Shown here: in pieces, positions 46,401 to 59,600 of the stretch
How positions within the stretch are numbered: position 1 is the stretch's first letter
Layout: each line of letters begins with the position of its first letter
Origin: Gordius sp. MW1
Taxonomy: Eukaryota; Nematomorpha; Gordioida; Gordea; Gordiidae
Length of the DNA: 64,000 nucleotides
Direction of reading: 5' to 3'
Assembly: GCA_964036665.1 (NCBI GenBank)
Contig: OZ038527.1
Coordinates: forward strand, 5,518,001 to 5,582,000
Translations under genes and position numbers: made by a program
Notes under the pieces: model-generated
The model's database searches: none
The model's input: only the letters and a program-made list of their open reading frames with translations
Told to the model about the DNA's origin: nothing

Positions 46401-49400
46401 TGAAATTTTGATAATTCGATACATAGGGTTAAATATTTGGCATGCCGAGATTTGTGAGTTGTTTTGTGAACTAACTACCGTTTAAAATCCGTTTTTACGT
46501 ATTATCGGATACAATTTTGCAATGGGCTAATGTGCCCCAAACCGAGGACCTTTAAGTATAATTTAGTTCTTTTAAAACCTACTTTTTGCACAAAATTTTT
46601 CAAAATATGTTTTTTATAGGAAAAGCTCATGAACCACAGAAAATTGTGGCAATATTATTTAAAAAATTTGGAGCTTTAATGGAATCCTAAATTTTATATA
46701 TTGCACTACATAACAATAATATCATATGCCACGAGTTAATAGATAGTTATATCAATATTGTTTGATATTAAACTTTGCCTCAACCTTAAAACATTATTTA
46801 AATTCCCATCCTAACTCGACCCTAATATATATTTTAACTCATTTTATTAATTTTTCTTAAATACATGATTTAAAAAATGCAATACATTTACGTCTTAATA
46901 AATTAATTTATTTATATTATGTAAGGCTTTGGAAAAAGGAAGAGAAGCCCAGGCCGTGTTTGGAACGTTGAAGGAGCTGCTAGTTGAGTTGGATTTCAAT
47001 TTTGGCAATAACGTAGCTTTAAATGCATCCCACACCAATATCTCGACATACAAAACTAAGTTTAGTGATGATAAAAGATCAGAACTGGCTTATTCGGTGA
47101 TTCAATAAAATTATATATAATTTGTTTTTAAAATGTGTTGACTTTGAAAGGTTATTCTTGTTTCCTCTGGAATACTGGTTTTTTTCTGGGCAGTGTTGAT
47201 TATAGACTCTCTTATCTAAGGTGTGTCAAAATTACTATAAGCTAAGTGCCATTGAATTTATAAATGCATCCATTAAAAGTTAATTAAATCGTGAATGGAT
47301 TTAAATAAAGGGTTGTATATTAATCTTTGTTAAGAATTAACTTATACGACATTAATAACTAGCTGAAAAAGATTGTAGTAAACAACGTTTATTATAAAAT
47401 TCTAATATAACATAACTTTTGTGGAAATTCCGTATTATTTAGGATAAAAAATACCAGTTTAGTGTTAGGAATCACAGACATTTTTGATAGAATCTATATT
47501 AAATTAGCAGTTTATTTTTAATAAAGCAATCTTAAAACCTTAGCTTTTTTTTAAAGGTGGATTTCAATTTGGCCTATCAATTAGAAAGCAATGAAATGTA
47601 TGATGAGGCATTGAAGATCTATCAACAAATTAGCAAGGAAAAAAGTTATAATCTTCCAGGTTTTATGAATATTCTCAAATTTTCACCCTGTCAAATCGCA
47701 TATATAATTGCACCTTTCAAATTAAATACGTCTAAATTTGCTATATTTTGTCCTAGGAAAGTTTGACAATTTTTTTTGGCCGCTTTAACAAAAATTATCA
47801 ATATATATAGCTTTCAAATACACTTTTCTACAATGATATGAAGTGAGATAATTGTTTAAATCAATTAAATATTGCAATTAATAGCAAAATTAAATCATCA
47901 CAATCTTTGTTGGAAAAAATATTTGTGATTATATAGGGGTTTAGGGGGAAACACTATTAAAACTGATAAACTCGTTAGAGCAAAAAAAAAAGTCTCGACA
48001 TTTAAAATTTTCTGTAACTGGTTTATTCATTTATGTGATAAAAAAATTAGTAAGATCGGTCTAATAGCCAGAAACATTTAAAAAATTGCTTACATCGTTA
48101 AAATAACTTTTAAACATGTTATATTTAAAAATGTTATAATTTGTTAAAATCTAAATTGATATTTATAGTACGGGCAAAGATCAACATTGCGGGTATATAT
48201 CATAAGCAAGGCTATAACGACAAGGCTCTCAAGTATTATAGGATGTCCTTAGATCAATTACCCGAAAGTTATGCATCATTGAGGTATTTGCCCAACAATG
48301 CCTTATTGATTTCCAAATATATTTTCCAATTAAAATAACAGTAAAACTTCTTAATATTTTCGCATAAAATTTATTGATTTATTTTTAATTTTTGCTAGTA
48401 AAACTGACATGTGAAACTATTTTTTTTTGTCTAGGGAAAAACTTATGCTGAACATAGGTTTGGTTTTATTGAAGATGAGCCGATTCAAAGAAGGCGTTAT
48501 AGCGTTTAAGCATTTATGTCTCGAAGGCAATAGCCATTCAAATGCGATTCCAAATTCATTACATTCAATAAAGGCTCTCTTCTATCTCCTAACGTGTTAT
48601 TGTCGTCAATTCGAAATTTTTAAACAAGCCAGCCAAGGACAGGAAGGTTTGCCCTGTTTTATTCAAAATTGCTTATTATAAATTTTAAAAATTTTCTGCC
48701 AAAATTCTAATAAAGCTATAAATCAATAGTTATATACCTTGCATAACATGCTCATTTTACAGCCTTTAAGTATAAAAAATTAGTTTAAAACATTTTTCGC
48801 TAAATTTATAGACCAAGATGATGGTTCATATAAAGAGGCGGTCGATAATATAAAAGACACATTTCGTAAATTAATAACGGTTCAAGACCCATTCAAAAAT
48901 ATTCAACCTTCTAACTACTTACAAGTATATTTACCTGAAAATATAGATTAATGAAATATCAATTAATTTACAATTTCACAATATTTAGCAATAACTGATC
49001 AATCACTTTGCAAATCTGTTTCTTTAAATATTTGTAGGTGAAAGGGGATACTCAAAATACTAGCCGGCGGTTTTCCCAACAAATGGCTCAAAAAGGAGAA
49101 ACTTTCATCAACAAAAAGTATGTTTTTACTTACAAATGGCTTCTAATTTGCCAAATTCTATACCATATTTTTGTAAAATGCATAAAATCATCCTTTGAAA
49201 ACATACAATTTTGTAATATTTCCATAGGAAGCAAGAATTGGAAAAGTTAATAATTTCTGCTGTACATATGATTTCTCCAATCGTTGGGAATACGTTTTCG
49301 GTTGGATTTGATTGGTATTATATTTAATATCTCACTGTTTTATTCGTATAATGTATAAAAACGTATCGAATTATAATTCCGAATGTCCGTGTAGTTGATA

Positions 49401-52400
49401 AATAGGATGAATTAGGTATATTTAATATCAATAGCCAATATCGCACTGATTTTAAAATAAGATGCAATATTTATGAGGTTGGAACTAGTTGAGTAGGGGA
49501 ATAATATTAAAAGGTTTATAAATGCTTCTGGCTTAGTCTTGAGTTATAAAATTTGATAGCAACAAAATTTTCTTTACATTATTTTATAATAATTCATCAC
49601 ATTTGAATAATTTTATCCCTTGAAGTTGCTTGTAAATACAACTCACCCACAATTCTATTTATCATTTGCTTCAATGATTCAAATATACTTAATATTCTAA
49701 AATTTTTCTTGATCGATAAAGATGTAAGTTAAAATTACTTCTAGTTTAGTTATTTTATATTCAACTTATACGATATATGATTACATTTTTTTTATTTACA
49801 ACTACCTCTCGTAGTTCAAGCGAAATTATAATATAGGCAAATTGGCAATTATTTAGTGTTAAAATTTTTTTTTTTAACTTTTATTTGTTTTTTTAGGAAA
49901 ATATTTATAATATTCATTGAACAACAAAAATTAAGCTGTTTCTTAACTTTAAAAAGAAATTTTGGTCCAATATGGTCATGGGCGTAGCCAGGATTGGATA
50001 TAGAGAGGGGCAAAAATGATTTAGGGAGGGGAAAAATGATCAGTAAATTTAGCCATATATATGCCGCCGCTCTCTGCCATCCCCTGACTACCCCCATGCA
50101 TATGGTTATATTGTATTTTTAGGTGTATGGAAAATTTGTCGACGTCCTCGATTGACGTGCCTGGAATTGTCCTATATAAAGCGTGGTGGTATGCTAAACA
50201 GTATGACTTTTCTAAAGTAATTTTTACCTATAACTTTTTTTTGATATTAAACATAAAATTTGATATTTATATAATGTCTTTTATGCTCTTTTTTATAATA
50301 TTGCTTCAATTAGTTTGGCCTTAATTTCATGATTTCGATTTGTTATGAAGTGTGCACTATAAAATCCCAACATCTTACGCAATTCAAAATTTTAAAGGTC
50401 TCCATATTAGTTAAAATAATATTAATTTAATGCTTTTCGAAGAAATTAAATTGTAATAATTCAGCTCGAAAAAATAAAAATTTCTTCTGTCATTTCAACA
50501 TACTCTTAATATGATATATCAATTTTTAGATATTAAGTTATCTTTTAATGCACCTAATTGTCACTAGGCTATAGAAATATACGAATCATTGGTGCCAAAA
50601 TTGGATAACAAAGATGATGATGCCACTGTCTCAAAAGATGTTAGAGAAGGAGCTGCCGTGAATTTGGCTTTCATATACATGATTGTAAGGAAACTAAAAC
50701 CCTTGTTTCTTAATTAAATTTGTTATTAAATAAATAATTAAATTAAATTTAAAGACTAAATTTATAATCCATTTAGATTAAAGCTTAAAAATTATAATGA
50801 AAATGACTTAGGTTTTTAAATAAAATTTAAATGAACAATTTGATTAATAATGAATATTCCCCTAATTTTAGCACAAAAATTTAGACGCAGCCGAGCAATA
50901 CTTGAATTACGCACTATCCATCAATGCTGACAATACCCAGGGTAAAAAAAAATTAATAATTATTAACACACAATATATATGGTTTCTCTAGCTCTGGTCA
51001 ACTTGGGTACCTGTTCATTCTATAATAATGACTGCTCGAAAGCGGTTAAATTTTATGAAAAAGCGTTGAAATTAGACGAAAACCACGTTGAGGCCAAATA
51101 CAATTTGGGGCTGGCACACAAAAAGTTAAAACAACTGTCTGCGGCCTTAAATGAATTTTCCGGATTGGGAAAAATTGTTGAAATTCGAAAGGATGTGCTC
51201 CCCAATTTTTCGGCCATACAATTGTACCATCAGGTGGGGGACGTGTTAGAACAGCAAGGAAACCACGAAAATGCCTTGAGCTGGTACGGATAACTTGAAA
51301 TTAGAATATTTTGCAAATGTAAAAATTTTAACTTTGCACAGGGATTTATGTAGAATTTGGATAAAAGGGCGAATAAAGTCAATTAACGAAATGGCAAATT
51401 TAAATTTCCCTTCAAAAAAAATCCCCTTAAAAATTTTTTCCCTTAATTTAAAGGAGGTAGCGGTCTCTCTTTGCCTCCGCGTGGCTAAGACCATTGATTT
51501 ATTATTATTTATAAATTATAGTTAATTTTTTGTATTAATAGCAGGATGCTAATATTTTTGGCAGTCTAGTTTATAACCAGCCTACTTACTGGTGTAACAA
51601 GAAATAAGATTGTGAGATGCCAAAGTGTAATCCCAAATCGAATCTCTATGCAATTTGATATCATGATTAGAATTTTAGTTAATATTATGAAGTAACTGTA
51701 AATTTTTGGAATATTTAAACCTCGTTTATTACATTTATTTTTGTGCTAAATGATCACATATCGAGGACAAAATTACTTAATCTTATGTCCACTTAAGTGT
51801 TTTTTAAGATATTTTGTGATAAAATAAAGTTGCAAGAAATATACTTATTTTAGGGCCTTTAATTGCAATAAACCTTTAATATAAAACCTTTATGCACTAA
51901 AAAATTGAGTGAATTAATTATTACAATAAAAAATAATTTTCGAAAGGTATTTGAGGGAGCTGGCCTTGAACCCGCTAGATCCCGAGGTTTTAATGAAATT
52001 GGCTCATGTCTACGATGAAATGGACGACAAAGTGCAGGCTTACCACTATTTTTTGGACTCTTTTAGATGCTTGCCAAGTTCTTTGGATTCCTTAGAATGG
52101 ATCAGTGCCTATTACATGCGTTTGGATTTGCCTGAAAAGGCTTTGCCTTTCTTGAAATTGGCATCGGCTTTAGAGTAACTTAGGAATAAAATTTTATATT
52201 TTGTTTATTAATTTTTTTAAAATAAATTTGATTTATTATTTAAACGCGATTCGTTCATTTGGTAGGTTTGATTTTTAAAAATCTGGACGACCGGGGAAAA
52301 CCCAAAAATATAATTTTTTCAGCATAAAATTTTCTATAAGAAATAAGTTTTAGATCATAGGATGTGTTCGCAAAGTCAATATCTGCAGACCTGTGATATT

Positions 52401-53272
52401 TAACAATTTTGGGCTTTAAATAAAGCAGTTACCTAACCTTGCCTCCCCCTGCTTAGTTTTATGAAAGCATTTTTATATAATATCAATACACAAATTAATA
52501 TGAACGTCGATTTTGTTAAAAATCATTTTATTTGTAGATCGGACGAAATTAAATGGGCACTTGCTACGGCAGGTTGTTTGAAAAAGATGGGAGAATTGGA
52601 TGCTGCCTTAAAATTATACGAATCCGCCCACCAAAATCACCCTCGCAATATTGAATGTAAAGTTATACAAAAAACAAAATTTTTAAATGGATAATATAAA
52701 TCTATTTTTAATGTCAAAATGTAATATTTTAGGTTTGACCCTTTTGGCACGATTGAGTCAAGAGCTAAAGGTTAGTAATTATTATATGTACGAGACGGAA
52801 TTGAAAGCACTTGAAAATGCCAATTTACAAAAGGTTTGCTTAAATTTTTTTTTATATATTTTAATGTTCTCATTTTAGAAGCATTTTAATTTTTAACTAT
52901 GTCTTGGGCTCGTTAACTAATTATAAGCAAAATTATAATTTTCTATAAATTAGTTAATAATTGCAACAACCTTATAATTTTTCAATTTAAATAATAAAGA
53001 TTTATGCTATTTTTGTTTTTTTAGGAACGACAAACTCCAAAACCTATTTCACACACCTCAAACATAAGTAACGAGTTAAATTTTATCGTCTTGATAATTT
53101 GCTTCAAATTATAGTAAATTCGGACGCAAAAGGTGAGGATAAAAAGTCAGATTCTGATGATGAAATTGTCATTGACCAAGCTAATACCGATAATTTTTGG
53201 AATCTTAAAAGAGAAAATGAAACAGAGGACGACCCTGATGAAGACGAATCCATGTATAATTTATTACCCTGA
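43265..53272 (+). CDS. IFT88: IFT88, intraflagellar transport TPR protein (complete, 18 exons)
   Basis: Core IFT-B subunit (polaris/OSM-5) that carries cargo along the ciliary axoneme. Exons: 43265-43296, 43334-43415, 46926-47096, 47557-47659, 48169-48283, 48435-48646, 48812-48924, 49038-49117, 49228-49314, 50123-50216, 50568-50684, 50872-50941, 50992-51283, 51947-52174, 52538-52656, 52733-52833, 53025-53067, 53115-53272. Phases match at every junction; 2,217 nt give 738 aa plus TGA. TPR helices follow the family order: LESNEMYDEALKIYQQI, HKQGYNDKALKYYRMSLDQL, NNDCSKAVKFYEKALKLD, AKYNLGLAHKKLKQLSAAL, YDEMDDKVQAYHYFLDSF. FDWCMENL matches the family DWCVE motif. The acidic tail DEDESMYNLLP resembles the usual C-terminus. 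Introns are 37 bp to 3.5 kb. Confidence 0.93.
43416..46925. other. IFT88 intron 2
   Basis: 3.5 kb AT-rich intron. G run at 44356 and a C run at 46246 next to GGTACGCTCC, a degenerate MITE end. No gene recognised. Confidence 0.6.
49977..50098. mobile_element. CATGGGCGTAGCCAGG-family MITE in IFT88 intron 9
   Basis: Starts CATGGGCGTAGCCAGGATTG, ends CCCTGACTACCCCCATG; 122 bp. It stops only 24 bp before the exon-10 acceptor (50122), so the branch point and polypyrimidine tract must be in or next to it. Confidence 0.85.
53025..53272 (+). CDS. IFT88: IFT88 last two exons
   Basis: Exon 53025-53067 (ERQTPKPISHTSN + A) and exon 53115-53272, separated by a 47-bp intron GTAACG...TTATAG. Reading through the intron would hit TAG at 53112-53114. 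Splicing instead gives an Asp/Glu-rich tail (KKSDSDDEIV, ENETEDDPDEDES) as seen at IFT88 C-termini. Confidence 0.8.
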
Positions 53273-54550
53273 TATATCATGAGCATGACACAAAACTCCC
53301 ATGGATCCTGCATTGTTAGGTTTTTGCCACTACACCTCGAATATGTACATTAGAAAATATTTATAAATTGACATTTTATGCAAATATTTATAAAACTTGT
53401 ACATAAATATGCAATTTTGTCAATATTATATGTCATAAATGATCATAGTTTTGATTAAATATGAGATTATAATCTAATTTTAAATCAACCATTACGAAAA
53501 TCAATATGATATTTGTTAATGATTACTTAAAATAAGAAACAGTTGTATAATTATTCCAAAAGTATATTTAGCTATAAAAATGGCTTAACGAAAAATCATA
53601 ATATTCCAATTTTTCTACAAAGGTGCGAAAAATAGAAAGTTTGTAGAATATGATTTAATTGGATGAATTGAAATATTTTAAAATATGGCAGAACATGTAA
53701 AAATAACATTTTTTTGAATTAATGCTAACGATATTATTTAATAAATGAATGTAAATATATGATTTTTTAAAAGAAGTTCATTTTATTTATCAGGGATTTT
53801 TGTTTTAAGGACATGCTAGTCACTCTAACAAACTTTGCTTTGCAACTGCTAAAATGTATAGTCCATTAAAACAATTAAACTCTTGGCAGAAGATGCATTA
53901 AATATCGTATATAAACTAGTTACCAAATTTTAAGAATGATTTGATTTTAGTTACCAAATGTTTTAAAACTCTTCATTTTGCCATAAGATTTTCTTGATTA
54001 TATAAAATTAAAATTTGTTTAATAAAACGGAAAACTTGAAAATGATTTATTATAGGCTAACAATTAGCGCAATCTCATAAACGCATGATTGTCCAAGTCT
54101 ATGTTTCTCCTAATCACATTATCATACTATCGCCTATTTTCACTAATGTGAACTAGTGTGATCTTTTTAAGCTAGATTAGATAAATACGATTAAAAGTTT
54201 GTATAGTAACCATAGCAGTCAGAAAGTAGATAATAATTTGTCATTTACCCTTCTCGCAAGGTATTTACCCGACTCGTCCAGTCCATAGTTATCCCGTTAC
54301 TTACCTCAAACTTTAAAAATCTCCTGCGAAAATTGCGACGCCACAAGATTTATTTAGAATTCATGCATGTAGAAATTTTTACTAAATCAAATTAACAATA
54401 TAATACTATTATTAGCTCCGGATCATCAAAAGAAAGCATAGCTTTTATTGTAGTTAAATGTCTTCCTATCCTATCATTTGATTGCGGATTGTTATAACGT
54501 AATTAGCTATCTTTTCGACTTTCGCTATTTCGAACCTAATTTTGAATCAT
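53273..54550. other. IFT88 3' flank
   Basis: AT-rich, no gene. AATAAA at 53740-53745 is a candidate polyadenylation signal. Confidence 0.55.
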
Positions 54551-54936
54551 GTTCAAAATAACGACAGTATCATAATAACGACAACCATAAAAAATTAGTA
54601 TTTAATATATTAAGTATGTATAAATTGCTTTTATATTATTACATATAGTTTATTATATACACTTAATTATATAGCACCCTTTACCAGACTAACTTGTAAT
54701 ACTTAATTATATAATTTAGTATTGAATATATTTCAAGCTATACTCCTCATGGAATGCACAGGTATATAACACTTAATAAGATTAAGTAATTTTATAATAA
54801 CTTTTCTTTGTTAATTATATAATTTAGTGTTTAATATATTATAATAAGTATGTAGAAATTGCTTATATATAATTCTATATATTTTATTGTATAATATAAT
54901 GGTTGTCAGTATTATGATACTGTCGTTATTTTGAAC
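54551..54936. mobile_element. 386-bp MITE with 36-bp inverted ends
   Basis: Left end GTTCAAAATAACGACAGTAT.. (54551-54586) and its near-perfect reverse complement ending ..ATACTGTCGTTATTTTGAAC (54901-54936), about 34 of 36 matching. Interior is over 80% AT with TTAATTATATAATTTAGT repeated twice. No transposase. Confidence 0.9.
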
Positions 54937-55542
54937 AGAAGCGCTAATTTTTCTTAATTTGAGCACGTTCATTACTATTTAAAAATAAAGTACAAGGCAA
55001 CTCATTATTTTTTCTATGAACAATGTACATTTGTAAATTTAATTTACATAATAAATTTAATCGAAGTGCAGTTTAACCTGAGTTAGGCAACCTCTTATTT
55101 TTATTATTTCTGCATGCTAAAACCCCAGATATTAAATTACAAAAGGTATTTTGGTTATCCGGATTTAAAGTCGTATTTTTTATTAAATACAACTTGTATA
55201 TACATGTAAATACTGTATTACTTGATCTAAAAGGTATTACCTTCGCAAAGATGTTAATTTAGACATTAAAATGTTGTAAACACTAAACAAGGCAACAATT
55301 TAGGGATCAAAAATGAATATTAAATCAATCCCAAATCAAAACTAAACAAACAAAGTTAATGGCTTTGCAAAAAATTAACTGACATTTAAAAAGCTATGCC
55401 ATTTCCCTAAATCTATGACCTGCAATTTATTTATTCCTTTGATTTTAACATTATAATCCTATTTTCGTAACCATGAGCACCTAGTAGAAGATAATAAGAT
55501 ATGGCTTAATATTGCTTTTAGAATAACACGATTCAACAAAAA
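54937..55542. other. Intergenic, AT-rich
   Basis: Nothing recognised. Confidence 0.5.
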
Positions 55543-56696
55543 ACAGTTGACCGGCTAACTGTTTGCAGATTCTGTTAGAGTTTTTCACTGTGAACACAAA
55601 TTTGTTATGAGTTTTTCCCCCATAAGTCAAGTTTTTGCTGTCAAAGTTGCCAAAAACAGCGATTTAGCAATTTTAAACTTCATTAACTTGCAAATTAAAC
55701 GGCAAAAAATTTATTTATTATATTTAATTGGTAGATAAAGGGGAGTAGGAGTGTATTTACATTTTTTTTCCTAGCACATTTACTTTTTGAATTATATACA
55801 AAATTAACTTATCCTCCTTACCTTTTTACGTTTGCAAATTTCCCCAGAGTTTAGGTCGCCCTCCCCTCTCTTTAACATTAGGTATTAAATGAGTGTTGTT
55901 GTTTATCTACTCTACTACTATCATTACACTACACTACTACCACTGCTGTCAATAATTTTGAGTTAGTCAAATACAATCTTCTCTTAATCACCCTTTTATA
56001 ATCGCTTATGCAAAATACTTTATTATTCTAATTTCTATAATTATGAATAAAAATATAATAAATCATAAGCCTAAAGTTAATTGTAAATTTGTAATACAAT
56101 TTATGCTCACCTTTTATTTTCGAAACCAACTCTTTTGCAATATTTTTTTTTTGCCCCCCTTCCTCAAGTAAGAAGCACGTTCATTTTATATGTATCTTTA
56201 ATTTTTTACCAAAATTAATTAATAGTAAAAAAACGAGGGGATATTTATTTTTATTAATTAGCAAAGTACAAACTCTAATAATAAAATTTACGATGGTAGG
56301 AGTGTATTGTAGCTTTAGATTAGATAAACAACAACACGCATTTAAATCCTAGTGTTAAAGAGAAGGGAGGGCGACCTCAAAGTCTGGGGCAATTTGTAAA
56401 TGTAAATAATTAAGGATAAGTTAATTTTGTAAATAATTTAAATAATGTGCTAGGATAAAAAAAATTGTAAATACATTCCTCTCCCCTTTATCTACCAATT
56501 AAATCTATTAAATAAAATCTACCGATTAATTTGCAAGTTATTGACGTTTGAAAAACCCTAAAATCGCTGTTTTGACAACTTTGACACCGAATATTTAAAA
56601 AACTTTATGTATAGGGAAAAAAACTAAAAATTTATGTGAGTTCACATTAAAAAAAACTCTACCAGAATCTGCAAACAGTTTGCCGGTTAATTTTAC
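55543..56696. mobile_element. Foldback element with ~380-bp imperfect inverted arms
   Basis: Left arm 55543-55930 reads AACTGTTTGCAGATTCTGTT ... GGTAGATAAAGGGGA ... AGGTCGCCCTCCC ... GTTGTTGTTTATCTA. Right arm about 56285-56696 is its reverse complement in order (TAGATAAACAACAACAC ... GGGAGGGCGACCTC ... CCCCTTTATCTACC ... CAGAATCTGCAAACAGTT). Centre about 350 bp, AT-rich, no open frame of note. Arms are diverged by small indels, so it is old. Confidence 0.88.
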
Positions 56697-59600
56697 AAGT
56701 CCAAAATCTGTTGACCAGTGTATTTATTTGTAACTTTTAGACCAATTTAAAATTCATTAATATAAATTTACCATATAAATATATAATAACCTTTAATTTA
56801 AGCGTAAAACCCTAGAATATTGTTATGGATATTAAAGGTAAAGAATTATCATGCATCAACTTAATCACCTGAATAATCATATAATGGATGCTTATATTAT
56901 CAAGACTCTTCATTTTATGGCTTGAAACATATAGACGCTTTAATTTGTAAGCTAAATTTATCTATAGATGAGTTTAAAATTCTACATTTTTAACACAAAA
57001 AAAATTATTCCGCTCCAGCCCCCCATTGTGTGCGTCAATGGATAAATGTAATAGCTTTAAAAATTAAATTAAACTTTATTAACTCTAAAATTTAATGAAA
57101 TCGAACAAATATTATTACCATATCATATATTTTAATAAAATTCAAAACCATTGAAACGTTAAATTTTTTAGACCTATTTAAAGCTACTTAAGAATATACA
57201 AAATGTTTAACATTAAATTAATCTATAAAATAATTTTTAAAATAGTCTTAGCTTATTACCCTGATCGTGAATTTCGAGTGATTCAGTGCCAGTTATATTG
57301 CAAAAATTTTCCCCGTTACAGCACAGTTTAGTAGGATTAAATAAGGCACGAGAGATTTCAGAAATTTAGTAAGCTTGACAGTTTTGTTTGGCCATTTGGT
57401 ATGAGTAGCAACTTACATTTTGATAAAAATGGTTTAAAAGTTAATCATAAAAATAAAATTGGCATTTATATTATCTTTAACTTAGTTAAATAGTTATATG
57501 GTAAAGTGAATTTCTATTACACTACAATTTGGTGTTTGTATTTAAAGCCATTAACTATTCTAAAATGTAACGAAGAAAATATGAGAAAAGTATACGCATA
57601 GTTAAAAAAATACAATCAATTAAAAAAAATCAATTTCATTTCGAAATAATATTCTCCTCTAACGATTATTAAAATAAATCTTAATCCATGGATTTATACT
57701 GGCTCTTGATCTAATGTACTTAATATGCACACCTTCATTATTCATTATCTCTTAATTGCATGGACCCTTTTTTTAAATATTATCCATTTTTAGTTTCAAC
57801 TAATAACCAGCTTGACCTAAAATGACTCTCTTGGCTTTTATTAATAATAATTTGTAATGTTATAAATTATTTAGTAATACTTTTCAAAATAATTGCTTAC
57901 ATTTATATTAAAAATTAAAATTATACCCGTAAAAGTATTAGTTATTTGAACCAGTTAGCCTTTGTCGAACACAATGTCCTCCTGTTTGACATAAATGACC
58001 CGAAGTGCAATTACTGCAATAGCATTTGAGTCTGTCTGAACCGTAAAATTTAGAAGTTAAAGTTATTTTGTCTATCAAACTGATGCTATGGTGACATTGT
58101 TACCATCAGAAATTTAATATATTTATATGCTATTTTAAACCTTATAAATTTAGTTTTCCTATAAACATTGCATTGAAACTTATGGTTGAATATGAATGAT
58201 TGCAATTAAATGTCATTTTGTCAATATTAAACAAGCTAAATGTCAAGATAAAGAAGAAGCAACTCAAACAGTTTAATAGTATCTAACAAAAAAATAACAT
58301 AATAAATTCTTAGCCGTAGTGAAATTCCTTTGATATATAAAATGCGTTCCAAAAATTTATATACAAAATTTTTATCTTCAAATGTGTAGACTTTTATTTT
58401 TATTGGTGTTTAATATTTGTTGGAAAGGGATACGAAAGGCTTTATAATTATATCAGAAACACTTTGTAAATTAATATTAAGCTATAGCCACTTCTATCAT
58501 TAATCGAATATAATTTTAGAATTAAAGTGTGATATTTACAATTAAATCTATGAAGCAAGGTAATGTTATATAAATGGATTTTATTCTTATGATCATTTTT
58601 ATGAGATTAGATGAATATTGAGCTTTAGAATTACTTTACTGAAATCGGACAAATTTTATTAAAAGGTGTTATATGCGTTAGATAAGATTAATCTAACATA
58701 TTGTTCAAATTCAATATTTACTAGTTTTAGACTAATATATGATTAAATGGATAAGTGCAATTGGTGAATCTATTACTTAAACTTCTGTCTTCGCCGACAT
58801 CGATCACTTAATAAACAAATAAAAGAAAATATCAAAATTTTGCTTTTAGCAGATTGTTAAACATTTTAATGTTAAGTATTATTTACATATGTTTTTTGCT
58901 TTTAACACTCCGTAGTTAGTGTTACACCATTGATCGTCGTAACAGCATCTCATATGCGGGTATATCTTAGGATCATCATTTGTGGTAACTACACACGTAG
59001 TATTATTATTATCGACTTCGAGGCAACATATAAATAAATTGAAAAGTTTGCTAACAACAAATTTAATTATGAGCTAACAGCTTTATTTGAAAAATATAGA
59101 TCCTAAAAAAATTTATCTACAAAAATGTACAAGCGATAAAATTTATTGCCGTCGAGGAAAATTTTTTAATATAGTTAATGTATTAAACTTGCATATTTCT
59201 ATGGCTATTTTCTGGCGAAAAGAGGAGCCTTCTTATCGCGGAACCTTTTTATTTTAATGTAATTGAATTATTAAAATATTTTTCCTATTAGATTTTGAGG
59301 TTTATAATGACCATGAAAATATTCAACCTTTTCAAACATTACTAATATGAAACCGGTTGTAATCACATACTTGATATAACATGTATATATACTCGGATAG
59401 GTTCAAAAAATAAATTCAATTATTAATTAGTACTAACTTAGATTTTGTTGTTTTTGCATTATTAATTCAATAAAACAAAGCAAATTTGTTTCATATAATT
59501 AATTATTTACATTTCTATTTATTCGCAAGAGTGTAATTTGACGACTTATTTTTCAGATTAGTTAAAAAAAACAATTAGATTATGTTGCCTCTGAGGTAAT

